Positions 23,821 to 34,590 of a DNA stretch of 64,000 nt are shown in pieces. The position numbers and the translations under genes are program-made. Below the pieces are notes generated by a model, which was given only the letters and a program-made list of their open reading frames with translations, ran no database searches and was not told the DNA's origin. The stretch spans positions 682,001 through 746,000 of the forward strand of contig JAIUJO010000164.1 in NCBI GenBank assembly GCA_023846275.1, in the 5' to 3' direction. The first letter of the stretch is position 1, and the number at the start of each line of letters is the position of its first letter. The stretch is from Vanilla planifolia (Eukaryota; Streptophyta; Magnoliopsida; Asparagales; Orchidaceae).

Positions 23821-23990
23821 GCCGTTCGTTCACCGCGCGGATCCAACGCTCCAGATCAAAATTGAACGGTCGTTTAATCGGCGCCGTTCATTCAGCGCCT
23901 GGATCCAACGCTCTGGATTAAGCCCGAACGGTAAAATGCGTAAATCAATCTGTGCCGTTCGTTTTTGGGCCCGGATCGGACAGTTGCTGC
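23821..23990 (+). repeat. Three-copy repeat upstream of the LTR2 TATA box
   Basis: A unit beginning GCCGTTCGTTCA and running to GGATCCAACGCTC starts at 23,821, 23,883 and 23,954 (spacing 62 and 71 bp). The third copy is shortened and a weaker relative precedes them near 23,755. The position 80-250 bp before the TATA-like box suggests U3 enhancer repeats; function is inferred. Confidence 0.8.
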
Positions 23991-24065
23991 TTTCCGTCCG
24001 TTGCCCAAATGACTAATTAATTTTTGGAGCCGTTGGGGGTGTTTTTAGAGCTCAAATTTGAGCTT

Positions 24066-24073
24066 TATAAATA
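24066..24073 (+). promoter_or_regulatory. TATA box of LTR2
   Basis: TATAAATA followed by GGGAAAA, in the expected place between the upstream repeats and the 3' part of the LTR. A good match to the plant TATA consensus. Transcription would start about 30 bp downstream; whether this LTR is active is unknown. Confidence 0.6.
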
Positions 24074-24667
24074 GGGAAAATTGATGTATTTTTCAGTTTA
24101 ACCTTTGCTAAATTTTCCAAAGATTTCAGATCTCAAAATTCGAGCAATCAAGCAAAAACGGTGCATCCAAGCTCAAAAAGCAAAGCGGCAAGAAGGCTAT
24201 TGGAATTAGAGGTTTTTCAATTATTTCTCAATTTCTATCCCTCTAATTTGTCGATTGTGTGTGCCTCCTCTTTTCTCCTATTTCTCTTAAGTTATTTGCC
24301 AATTTTTCGTACTTTTCGTTTTGGGGCAAGGGCATCCCGGCAGTTGTGCAAAAGCCCCGGGTTTGAGTTGAGCCTGGTAAAAACTCAAGTAGGTTTGGGA
24401 TTAGCCGTAGTAAAAATCCCAAGTAGGTTTGAGGTGAACCGTAGGAAAAACCTCACTTGTAATCGGTGCATTTAGTGGACTTTTCCCAACACCGGTTGGG
24501 GGTGGACGTAGACTCGGTTTTGAGTCGAACCACTTAAAAATTTGTGTGTTCAACTCTCTTTACTCTTGCTTAAAGGTTTTTAAGTTTAATTTCGAAATTC
24601 ATAAAATTTTAAATACACAATTCACCCCCTCCCCTCTTGTGGGATTTCCTTAGCACGAAACACTTCA

Positions 24668-24672
24668 TCTTC
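24668..24672. repeat. Target-site duplication, right copy (LTR2)
   Basis: TCTTC immediately after the terminal CA, identical to 22,798-22,802. The LINE segment interrupted by the LTR continues to the right. Confidence 0.8.
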
Positions 24673-25739
24673 CCATCTCATATTTGTGGCCATGGTCGAG
24701 CCAAGCCTTAACCTTATCTAACAAGATCATCACCAAGTAAGTAATTGACAACCTTCAGTTTTTATGCCAATTGAGCTTCACATGATCTATAGCAAAACAA
24801 CAAATAAGAGCAAAAACATAAAATCTTTCTCTACTCTTATTCACTATAGCCATAATACCCTATATTTATGACAAAGTGAAGTCTTGAAAAATACCAAGTA
24901 ATATTTCCAAATAAATCTAGTAAGATCAAAGCCATATATAGTTTCTTAGAAGCTCTAAAAAAACAAGAAGCCACTGCTTTGTATTCTACCAATTTGAATT
25001 TTTTTTGCGTAATTATTATTTTTTGTTTTCAATTTTAAAATTTACCAGGACAATCCCTTACTTTATTTATTTTTATTTTCTTTATAATCTCCACATTACA
25101 TAACTTTACCCATCCTGTTTCTTAATTCCTACAATGAGTTATTGTGATGGCAACTTTCTTCATCCACCACAAATAATACTAGTAATGGTGTTACTCTCCC
25201 ATAATACTTTTTCCTAAAAGCATTCCCAAAACAAAAGCTTCATATTTTCATTCATGATGCTTAAATCATACACATGTCTCACATATTATTGAACATTTAA
25301 CATCCAATCAAGAGTTGGTTTGATAAGATTCAAGATTAATCACCAAAGGAATATCTTCACCCAATTATACACTTTTTTTTTCCAAACCCAAGATACATCC
25401 TTCCCACTCATATTTACATAGGTCATCATGCTATAATATGTGTTTAGATTTGAGCAAAATATCTTCATTTTGCCAAAAAAACAACATTTACATTAGATTT
25501 AGCCAAAGTATGTGAGGAATTCCTGAGTCTAAGGTGGTAACAAATATGTTATCAATCTTTTCACAATTCCATTCTCCATGCTTGTTGATAATCTCCTAAA
25601 CTTTTAATGGAAACTACACATGCACATAAATAAATATAGGCCACAAATTAATTCAAAGAAATTCCAACCAGTTGTTTGATAAGTAGGATACCAATTTACC
25701 TTTAGCAATCTATCATACAATATTCATACATGTCATAGA

Positions 25740-26300
25740 TCTCCAACATAAGTCATAAACTATCATTTAACTTTGTTGTATGCTTAGGCCATGTCTAGGT
25801 TAAGTACCATAAGCCCTTCTTTTGTTCTTGATATGTTCATAGGAGCTAAAATCACCTATGTCAAATAAATGTTATCATAAATAGCTCCATCATGAATAAA
25901 TGTAGCTTACTTCCTAGTAATAATGTCAAGTAGTACAATCTTCAATCTATCTATCATAATCTTTACCATAATTTTATAAATCATTTTGCATATGCTAATA
26001 GTTTTAGATTGTTTAAGTTTTGAAGCACCTTAAACCTTTAGGAATAAGTATGATCAAAGTTTCTTTTCAATTTTTTGGCACATATCTATCTTGAAAAAAC
26101 TTATCTCATCACTTGAACAATGTCTAAGTAATATTCTAATAACCACACAAAACATTTACTATGATGTGATCAATGCCCAAAGCCTTACTACTCTTGATAG
26201 ATTTCGTAATAATGCTAATTTCCTCATCAAGGATAAGTACCTCAGTAAAAGTCACCTACTGTCTACCAATACATCTATAAGGCTAGAAATATAAGTGGTA
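25740..26300 (-). pseudogene. Reverse transcriptase relic of LINE L3
   Basis: Between about 25,880 and 26,060 the minus strand, read across several frame changes, gives ILIPKGLRCFK and then a degraded N-x-x-Y-K segment, corresponding to the I-P-K...R-P-I-S-L-x-N-V-x-Y-K block of the other copies. More decayed than L1, L2 and L5; identified mainly by alignment to them. No catalytic YxDD box is legible. Confidence 0.55.
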
Positions 26301-26839
26301 AATGGAATCTACTCATCATCACTACACCATTTTAAACTAAAAAACTGCATTAGTATACCACTTATTTTTCATGACGAAGTTACTAAGTCGACAATAACAT
26401 CTTAAGTTGGAATATAGTTATTTCTAAAGGTATAAGTGCCCATAGGCTAAAAAAATGGGTGTTATGATCTCCTATGTATGCCTAATGTAGCTTAAGACAT
26501 TGCCACCATCATGTCCCATGAAGGCCCACCAATCTAAGGAAAGATATAATTTTCAAACCCAATAAGTCATGCTATTACTAAATCAACCCTAACTCAAACT
26601 CCTTGATTTGTAGCACCTAAATGTCTTGTTCCAATAGATAATTTTTATTAACAAAATCTCCCATTTCACTTGCACTCCAATTTCCCAAAGCTGACAGTGC
26701 TCTGTAAAATTTCATAGATGATTAATCCATCAAGTTTCCACTTACTATTATACTACAAACTCTGTATATAATCTTCGTTGTCTATAGGAAAGAAAGCGAT
26801 GCATTTTAAGACTGGCTATTTTTATCTATTCTTTCAAAA

Positions 26840-27200
26840 GGCTAAAATTTTAGTTAAACACATAATGGATAATGAACTGAGCCAATACAAGGAAGATGTG
26901 ACAAGATACCATTAGTATATGCCTACAAACACTCAATGCTCATAAAGGTTCTACCCAGTCCTTAATAAATATGAGCACTTCCATCCTTGTTACTACACCC
27001 AGTATACCTATTCCAAAAGAAACCCAAGTCAACTAGGTATTGATCTTGTAAGAAACTAGGAATTAATGCATCACTTGCCCTCTCCAAAATTTCTTGCCCC
27101 TTTCTTCTCATCCTACACAAATAGAAAATTAAAATCATGCTCAATTGTTAGTGGACCTCCAAGTGTTTTTGTCTCTCAAATTTTGTCCTATGCCTCCTTA
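26840..27200 (-). pseudogene. Endonuclease relic of LINE L3
   Basis: A 60-codon minus frame (26,962-27,144) contains FFWNRYTGCSNKDGSAHIY, matching the plant LINE endonuclease block F-T-W-x-N-x-R-x-G-x-x-x-I that precedes the L-D-R-x-L helix. The upstream part includes QEILERASDALI. The GDFN block is not clear. Both sides are broken. Confidence 0.65.
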
Positions 27201-27299
27201 TGAGTAACATAATCTTTAGAAGCATACATGACATAACATGTCGAAGCTTCTTTACTTATAGCTTTTGTTTGTATTAACACAACTTATTATGAGGCCATA

Positions 27300-29780
27300 G
27301 CAATGTCCAACAACACCAAATTTCTCCATATCACAACAATACCTCCAAATATACCAACCAATGGCTACACATTGTACACCTAATTCTTACCAAGAAGTCT
27401 ATCTACATCCTACTGGTTAAACTTCTCCACTCATGTCTCTAGAAAAGCAATTACTAATACTCTATTTACCATTACAAATGGCGACAAAAAATGCACTTCA
27501 TTTTGTTGCCCTTATTCCTTGTGCATACCAAACAACTAACATAACCATGTAAAGTTTTACGGCATCATAATACATAAATAAGCACATAAAGGATTTCCAA
27601 ATAGCTAGTAGATAATAGCAAAGACAAAAAAACCCTACAATGCCCATAGAATCATAAAGATGGATTGATAATCACATTATTATCAGACCTCCCATGACAT
27701 GTCCTATCTCATTCTGAATCTTTCTCTATTAACTTTATATTATATTTTAACTATAAAACATATATTCTAAGTAATCACCTTATGTCACTGACCCTTCCAA
27801 AAATTATTCAAATAGCTAGCAGTTGCTTTCTTACAAAATATTAGGATAACATAGCTCCCAAGATGTTTCTTTCTATATATGTTTTCATACTTTTGCTTCC
27901 ATGGTTTTGGGTTGAATTACAATTTACTCTTCTAATTTAATACACCTATTTCCCAAAACATTTTATAATTTAATACACCTATTTCCCATGTTGTGCCATC
28001 TAAGTTTGCTCAATTTCTTTTTAATAAGTAAAACATTTCGAATTTCCTAACTACAGAACAAGCATCAATATCATTTTTCATATTTACTCTACTAAATATA
28101 CTTCTATTTTCTCTTCCCATGCAATAAGGCAAAGGAACTTGATTCCTCTTGGAAATGCAATCATTAGATACATGCTGTTCTACCCGATTCTGCGTAAAAT
28201 ATGCACTTCTTGTTGGCTCATCACTATGGAACTACCACTAGATCCCCTTAGCACTAATGTTGTAAAAGTGATAAGGTAAACTCTATTATTGCCTCCATTA
28301 GATGCACACCTTAAATAAATTTTCCACCTCCCCATCATGATTATAATTTGAATTTCTATCAAACCCCTTAATACATATATTTGACTAGCAAAGCTTTTAG
28401 ATGTTTTAATTTTTTGCAAGTTGAACTGCATATGCAAGAAAGAAGCATGGGTAATTTATAGGTTCCTTCCTAGCTTTTTCCATTATGTTTAAGTAGTTCA
28501 TTTCATCTACACACATCCAAGAAGTGTCTACCTCATCTAATAGAACAAAACATTTGGTCTAATTAGCACCATGACCTTCCCTTAAATATGAGTTCCAAGC
28601 AAATAATTCCAAACAAACCAAATTACATTATATCTCCACTGTAATACTACAATTATTCTATTTTTCTCTTACTAAATAATACATTTAAGCTCAATCTTCA
28701 ATGAAGTAATTTCATTTTGCCTCCCATAACTCTACAAAATAATTCCATTTATGACATTCTTCAATGATAGCTGCCCAAAGTATCCCCGAGTTTTAGGTAC
28801 ACAACACTTCAAAGACTTTAGCTCCTTGTAGTTTTCAATCTTGCTTCTTCCTATTTTGACAAGCCTATTGCCATTATCAAAGACATTTTAAAGTTCTTAC
28901 AGCATGCTCCTCCACAGAAACTTACATCAATTGCTCCAATATTTTCCAAATATCTGTTTCAAATAAGTAGCCTTCATGTGATAGTATGTCGTGAAGTATC
29001 TATATGCAACCCATCATAATTATTCTACATAATAGTTCTACAATAGCAATTTTAGAATAGAAACCAAAATTACAACAACTTCAACCACAACATAGCATAA
29101 ACAAGAATGAGGAAGTAATAGACATTAAGAAAGCAAGTTCTTACTACAACCTTCATTATTTTGAAACTAAATGTCCCAACTTGTAGGGTGAAAGATCTCA
29201 ATTTATTCCATCTCAGGTGCATTGTATAACAAAATGTTCCAAGGGGAATTTACCTATATCTAGAGATCTGGGTGGCTCCTTCATGGTTAATTAGCTAGCA
29301 TTCTACTAAACTTGAACCTACCTAATTGAGAAATACTCCATGCTTAACGGTCAGTTTATCTAGTCCTCTCGAAACTTTTAAGCTCTTTAATCCCTTGATC
29401 TTCTTCTCTATTTAAGTTTGCATTATTTTTCTCCTCTTACAAGATGTTGTGTTCAGGAATCCACTCAAGTGTATATGTGCCCACTTTTCACCCAGCAAAT
29501 TTAGACCATGATCTCCTTCTGTATCCAAGTTTTTATTTCTTTCTAGCATTCCCTCTTCAATATTCTTCAATTTTCTTTTAGAGTTTGCATTCCAAATCCT
29601 ACCCAACAATCCATTTTGAAATGATCTTTAATTTTTAAGTTGTACTACCATCCATGGCCCTAAACCATGCCACATATGTTGTTCATCATTTGCCCCACTC
29701 TTGTTAAAACTTTTTTCCTCTTCCTTTGCTTGCTCAGGAGTTTCCATTACAAGGCTTACTATTTGGCATAGAAACATTTT
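27300..29780 (-). other. ORF1-ORF2 spacer and ORF1 C-terminal remains of L3
   Basis: No diagnostic motif. The minus strand shows lysine/glutamate-rich scraps (for example around 29,412-29,609) that would suit the hydrophilic C-terminal part of LINE ORF1 proteins. The position between endonuclease and zinc knuckle supports this. No gene, LTR or tandem repeat seen. Confidence 0.4.
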
Positions 29781-29799
29781 GCATTGATGTATTAGATGG

Positions 29800-30010
29800 G
29801 GACATTAGATTTGTATGTCCAAACTTCCCATAAGTAAAGCAAATTAAGGGAAACCCCTCATATTCAAATCTTTAAAATGACCTATTAAAAAGGCCATTCA
29901 ACCATATGCCTACCTTAACTGGTCTTAATAAGTCAATTCTTAAACAAACTCTACCAAAGGATGACCTCTACATATTAGACATCTATTTATCTATTAGTAT
30001 AAGCTTCCCA
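29800..30010 (-). pseudogene. ORF1 relic of LINE L3 (DUF4283-like end and zinc knuckle)
   Basis: The minus strand reads RSSFGRVCLRIDLLRPVK, then after one stop RFEYEGFPLICFTYGKFGH. This lines up with the ORF1 of the younger copy Y1 (ARVCVKIDFSKPLK ... FEYEGLQWMCFSCGHVGH). The second zinc-binding Cys has become Tyr, so the CCHC knuckle is lost. The alignment shows that L3 and Y1 belong to one LINE lineage. Confidence 0.8.
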
Positions 30011-30064
30011 ACAACCTTCACTATATAAGGAATACTCTTTGTGTTTAGGTTTTAGGGTAGGCAT

Positions 30065-30610
30065 GGTCACAAGTTTCAAACATAAATAAATTGATGAAAG
30101 GACACTATAGGAGTGGATCCTATGACTCAATTTGACCTAACAAAAGGAAACTTACCAGGTCCAAAAAGACCAAGAATTGATAGATTGAGAGCTCATTCGT
30201 AATTTCATGAGTGTCAAAGCATGGCCATTCTTTGTTGATGATCAGATTTTTCTAGTTTATTCTTTTAACAAATAAGACTTCAACTCGCTGAATTTTATAA
30301 TTGCCACATGCCATCTTTAGGCTTCTAAGGGAGCATGGTCATATGGTTGAAACTTAAATAAATTGATGAAACGGCATCACTAAGGGTGGAGCACATACCT
30401 TAATTTGAATCAACACAAGCAAGATTACTAGGTCCAAACATAACAAGGATTCACAGATTGAGAGCTCTTTATAAATTTTATTGGTGAGGGTGCATGGTTG
30501 TTCTACGTTGGTGGAGTGATTTTCTAGTTAATTTTGTTATCAAACAATACTTCAACTAGATAACAAGCTATGTGGGGTGCAAGCCATGTGGCCAATGTCT
30601 TTCTAGGACT
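30065..30610 (-). repeat. Two direct repeats of about 272 bp upstream of L3 ORF1
   Basis: The phrase TAAATAAATTGATGAAA occurs at about 30,083 and again at 30,355, and the following about 270 bp can be aligned (shared blocks TTACCAGGTCCAAA/TTACTAGGTCCAAA and GATTGAGAGCTC). A single copy lies at the equivalent place in L4 (from about 44,065). The location upstream of ORF1 is where some LINEs carry tandem promoter monomers, which is inference here. Confidence 0.75.
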
Positions 30611-31480
30611 ATGGTTGGTTAGGCAATGGAAGTTTGAGGAAATAATAGGTCTATGATGCCTTTATATGTTCTTGGACACATGTGCACTAATAATATATTA
30701 AACAAGCACATTAACAAGGTCAAAAGGCCTGGGTACTTTATGAAAGTTTTATTGTGATGTAGATAGATTATTGAGTCTGTTGGTCTTAATTGAGCAATTC
30801 CTAGTAAGCATCAATCATCAGCACACATTAATTATGTACCTAACCTATTGATGCACTGCTTGTTGCACCTACAAATTGAATGGTCCAATGAAGGTTTTAG
30901 ATTAATGTGATATAGGATTTTTGCCATGTGTTATGTAAGAGAATTATATTGAACTTTATCATTTAAAAGAAGAAGAAGAAGCTATAATGTGGTTTTCAAA
31001 GGCAAACCTATAGAAGCCTCGTTATCCAGTGTTGTGAATGATCAAGTGATTAGTGCTTCCATTTAGGGTGTGATGGCTATTCAATGTTACATTCTTCTGT
31101 TGTGTTTGCTCTTGCTTCCACAAGGAGCTTCATCTTTTGAGTGATAAAGAACAACCTATGTGCATGGTCATGCACTAAGTGAGAGCAAATGTTAAGCTAG
31201 CAATGAGTTTGTTGTGCATCTACAAGTCTTACAGAGCTTGGTAACCGAACATTGAATGACTCTCAAGAATAGTTGTCTTGGCTCTTATATTGATGGAGAA
31301 CAAAATGAAATGTCGTACATGTTGTGAATTGTAGAATCTCATTAACCATTTATCATTTGAAACCGTTTATTTAATATAATCATTTGATGCACACACTACA
31401 CATTACCAACAAGTATTATTAAACCCAGATCTCACCTAGATAATAATCAATTGTGAGGATGAATTCACAATCTAAAGATC
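30611..31480 (-). other. LINE upstream region of L3 (5'-UTR-like)
   Basis: Aligns by eye with 44,330-45,060 next to L4: GAAATAATAGGTCTATGATG with GAAATAATAAGTTTGTGGTT, and TACATGTTGTGAATTGTAGAATCTCATT near 31,315 with the same phrase near 44,995. No open frame or domain is kept in both, so it is most likely non-coding 5' sequence of the LINE or of the larger repeat unit. Confidence 0.55.
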
Positions 31481-32559
31481 CACTCAATGCCCCCAAAAAA
31501 TCATAGTACCCTATGACAACCCTGACGAACATTGAAGAAAGTAGTTCAAATTATTGCCCAAAAGCCAATCCACCTCATGCCTATGAAAATTCTTCACCAA
31601 AGTTTCCAACAATGCAACTTTTAGGACTTTATTTTCCCTTACCAAGAATAATAAGTAGCTATTCAATTTCTTAGCTCTAATCTCCTAAACATTCTGCACT
31701 AGTAATGTAACAAAATTTTATTAATTGAAAAGCATTCCTTTGTATAGGATATATCTTTAAGAATTACACATCTTATTTGTTGCCATTTTGAATCATTCCT
31801 AAACTATAAACACTAAAACGGTTTGCAAACCTATTAATCACCATATCAAGGACAAAAGTAACATTACTTCTCACCACCTAATAGATGTTGGTACGCTCAA
31901 GCTAAGCATGAACCATATACATCGAAGTTACTGCCATGCAGGTTATTGAACACAACCATATTCCATGCCAAGTGAAATTCGTTCGGCCAGTAGCGATATA
32001 GTTGTAAGAATACTATCTCTAAACCTGACAAAAATACCTAAATTCTTGACAAAGTAATGCGATGAGCAATACTAATTAAAATTTCCAAGTGAGTCTAGTA
32101 ACATCAAATCAGTTATAGTTCCTTAGAAGTTACAAGATAGAGGAGGCACCACTCCATCCTCTACTAATTCCAACATTCCTGAGCAATACCACCATTATTT
32201 ATTTTAATTTTTAGAATTTCTTAGGAGACCCACCTCCCTTTATTCTTTTTTATTTTCATGATCACCTCTAAATTCATTCCATTGTGCCTTTGCCACTTTC
32301 CATGGATCCAAGCCCTACCACTATTATTTAACAATGTCCAAAATGTTCTTCATGTCATAACACATAAGAGGGAGCATCAAAAAATTAACCTCAATTAGGG
32401 GGCACATAATAACTGAAGTGCTTGGCTTAAAACTGCATTTCCTTATGTAATCCTAATGCGTGACTTGCAACATACCAGTGTCTTCCCAAAGACAGATTAT
32501 ATATCTATAGCTAACTTAAAGGGTAAACAAAATTGCCTAGTCAAAAAATCTACAACCTA
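31481..32559 (-). mobile_element. Old LINE copy L3b, left part (inter-ORF and ORF1)
   Basis: From 31,500 to about 32,280 it matches the inter-ORF/endonuclease N-terminal segment of L2, L4 and L7. From 32,300 to 32,480 the minus strand reads VICALLIEVNFLMLPLMCYD and on, the DUF4283-like block (pattern W-V-x-L-x-x-L-P-x-x-Y-W). It breaks off at about 32,560 where the younger plus-strand LINE Y1 begins and resumes at about 39,356. Confidence 0.65.
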
Positions 32560-33134
32560 GAGCCCTCCTCGTCGTGACCAACTACTTGACATCAGAAGGC
32601 AATATGGGCCGTGACCCCTCCTCGCCGTGACCCTCCTTGCCGGTGCCGTCGCCTCCTCCTCCTCCGTCATCCACCTCGAAAATTATAACCACCGTTGCCT
32701 GATCCACCTCTACGGCCGGAACCCTCCTCTATGGTGCACCGTTGCCTCCTTCATCCAACTCGAACGTATCCACTACCCCACCTCGTCAGTGCCGTCACCG
32801 CCTCCCCTTTCATCCACCTTGAACATAATCCACCTCCGTGGCCGGAACCTGTTGCCAGTGCTGCCTCCTACTTCCACCTCCCAAGGTGCAACACCTCCTT
32901 CTCCCACCTCGACTACCTCCTCTATCACTTCCCTATGCTCCTGGCTAGCTAGGGGCCTTCATGTTTTGGGAATTCGAGTTTCAAATTGCTGGCACAGTAT
33001 TAATACTTTGGGTGTCCTACGAAGTAGGGTACCAAGCATCGCAAAATTTTGTTAGCGGTTTTCTTTGCGTGGGGTATCCTCTGGTGGCGATTATGCTGTG
33101 ACTGCTCTTTTTTATTTCTCAATAGTTTGATGTT
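32560..33134 (+). promoter_or_regulatory. 5' leader of LINE Y1
   Basis: C- and T-rich, GC-rich leader quite unlike its surroundings, with CCTCC runs and a degenerate repeat (ATCCACCTCTACGGCCGGAA near 32,700 and a close relative near 32,830). LINE 5' leaders contain an internal promoter; no specific element can be assigned. The 142-codon frame at 32,627-33,055 is mostly Pro/Ser/Thr from CT-rich sequence and is not taken as a gene. Confidence 0.5.
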
Positions 33135-34590
33135 ATGACTGGAAAAAAATCAAAAAGAAGTTCTAAGAAACCCATGAAAAATGGTAGCGGCACTTCTATT
33201 CGTATTGAGATGCTCACGGATGTTTACCATGACAATGGAGCTCATGGAGAGTTGGGATTTGTTATCGGTGATTCTGGAGAATGCTCAAGCAATGCAGAGC
33301 ATGATGACTTGACTATGTGCGGTGCTACCTTGCTTAAATCGGTGAGAGCACACGTGCATGGGCTGGACGTTCATGCTCCCATGAACTCATCATGTGGTGC
33401 TAAGGCAACTAACATGAATGAGACTCTATCTTTAGGGGATGATAATGCTGGGTTGGGGCCCAAAGTCAGCTTCAAGGAAGCTCTTACTACCAATAACACT
33501 TGGAAAAGGAGAGGTGTTTCATCTTTTGTCAAGCCAGCACCGATAGATATAAAGGAATGGGCGTTAGCTATGCCTGAATACTTTGAGAATGATGCAGTAA
33601 TTATGTCGGCTGAGGCAGCAGTCCGTCACAGAAACTTTCACCAATTTGATCTCGTGGGACGTGTTTACAGCAATACTCTTCCCTTACATGTGATAGCGTG
33701 CTTATTGATATGGTGTTGGGGACATCTTAAAGATTTCGGATCCTGGACTTAACGTCAGGATGTTTTTGTTTGACATTTCGACACTATCGATGATAGAAAC
33801 ATGGTTTGGCTTGGAGGACCCTAGCAAGTTGTGGGACAAGCCATGGGTTTGGACATCTGGACCCCTGATTTGCATCTGAATATGAAAAAGGCCATGTGTG
33901 TGCCAGTTTGAGTGAGGCTTCCTACACTCCCCCTCATATATTAGGATGTCGAGAACATCATTAGGATCACAAAGATGATTGGAGAACCCTTTTTACTCGA
34001 CGACTGGATGGCCAATCTGCAATGGATGTCCTTTGCCCGGGTATGCGTTAAAATCGATTTTTCTAAACCATTGAAACCTGAACTATTGTTATGTGGTGAA
34101 CTGGGTAGGACTTTTCAGCCATTTGAATATGAAGGTCTACAGTGGATGTGTTTCTCTTGTGGCCATGTTGGACATGCTACGAAGCAATGTAAGTGTGATC
34201 CTAAACCTGCTATGGAACCAAAATCACGTCCTACGCCAAACTGCACAATTGTGACCGAACCTATGGTGGTCGTGCCTACGCATGGCCCTCTGCATGGTAA
34301 CATGCATAATTTCATAACAGCCTAGCCGGTTGTTGTCTTGGCGCGAGCGCTTGTGCACGTCGCTATGGATGGACCATCATCTGTGCGCATGCCTGCTGAT
34401 GCAGATGTGCACACTACTGCGCCCTCGCAGGTGCATGAACCGCATGCTACTGATGGTTGTCCTATGTAGGTGATCGTGGATGGGGAGACAGGATATTTGC
34501 CATGGGGTATGCCTTACAAGTTGGACAAGGTTCATGGTCAAAATGCTGATGAAAGCTCAGTGAAGACTCTTTGCAAATGGTCGAACAAGT
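33135..34590 (+). pseudogene. ORF1 of LINE Y1 (DUF4283-like plus CCHC knuckle), broken
   Basis: ORF1 proteins of plant L1 elements bind the element RNA. The ATG at 33,135 opens 205 codons with a basic start (GKKSKRSSKKPMKN) and a linker. After 33,752 the frame is lost; the DUF4283 core can be read across frames around 33,770-33,970 (VRLPTLPLIY). A second stretch at 33,975-34,325 has MIGEPFLLDDWMANLQWM, ARVCVKIDFSKPLK and the zinc knuckle. A stop at 34,323-34,325 is followed by more readable sequence up to about 34,590. At least one frameshift and two stops make it non-functional. Confidence 0.85.
34149..34190 (+). other. Intact CCHC zinc knuckle in Y1 ORF1
   Basis: Residues 59-72 of the 33,975 frame read CFSCGHVGHATKQC, an exact C-x2-C-x4-H-x4-C knuckle. 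This motif binds single-stranded nucleic acid in ORF1 proteins. All four zinc ligands are present, unlike the L3 copy where one Cys is Tyr. Confidence 0.95.

Larger units (their letters stand above)
22803..24667 (+). mobile_element. Solo LTR2, about 1.9 kb, Ty1-type candidate
   Basis: Begins TGTTACACCC and ends CACTTCA, bounded by TCTTC duplications. No internal domain or second LTR follows. The left 500 bp is AT-rich; from about 23,300 it is GC-rich with many CG dinucleotides and short direct repeats. A TATAAATA box lies at 24,066. The end carries a CACAATTCACCCCCTCCCC tract, a feature familiar from the 3' part of plant Ty1/copia LTRs, so a copia origin is likely but inferred. The terminal inverted repeat is only TG/CA; the exact right end rests on the target duplication (an earlier CA at 24,662 gives none). 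The 65- and 104-codon frames inside are not genes. Confidence 0.82.
15060..25130 (-). mobile_element. Old LINE copy L2, interrupted by two solo LTRs
   Basis: Reads right to left: inter-ORF/endonuclease N-terminal segment (24,668-25,130 and 21,965-22,802), endonuclease (about 21,235-21,560), reverse transcriptase (19,917-20,440), zf-RVT (about 18,700-19,450), RNase H (18,290-18,440) and the 3' end (18,108-18,250 continued at 15,060-15,158). Solo LTR1 splits the RNase H tail and solo LTR2 splits the inter-ORF segment. All frames are broken, so it is non-functional. Confidence 0.75.
25131..31480 (-). mobile_element. Old LINE copy L3
   Basis: Reads right to left: upstream region with direct repeats (31,400-30,065), ORF1 zinc-knuckle region (30,010-29,800), spacer (29,780-27,300), endonuclease (27,200-26,840), reverse transcriptase (26,300-25,740) and zf-RVT remains (about 25,700-25,190). 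RNase H and the 3' end are absent; it passes into the inter-ORF part of L2 at about 25,130. All frames are broken. Confidence 0.7.

Noticed and set aside
24161..24475. 104-codon plus-strand frame
   Set aside because: Lies inside solo LTR2 downstream of its TATA box, has no domain, and plant LTRs rarely encode protein here.
15159..24667. LTR1 and LTR2 as the two LTRs of one element with internal sequence between them
   Set aside because: They differ in sequence and length, have different target duplications, and the DNA between them is LINE sequence.
32627..33055. 142-codon plus-strand open frame
   Set aside because: Pro/Ser/Thr-rich translation of a CT-rich leader, overlapped by another frame of the same kind, with no domain; treated as the LINE Y1 leader.
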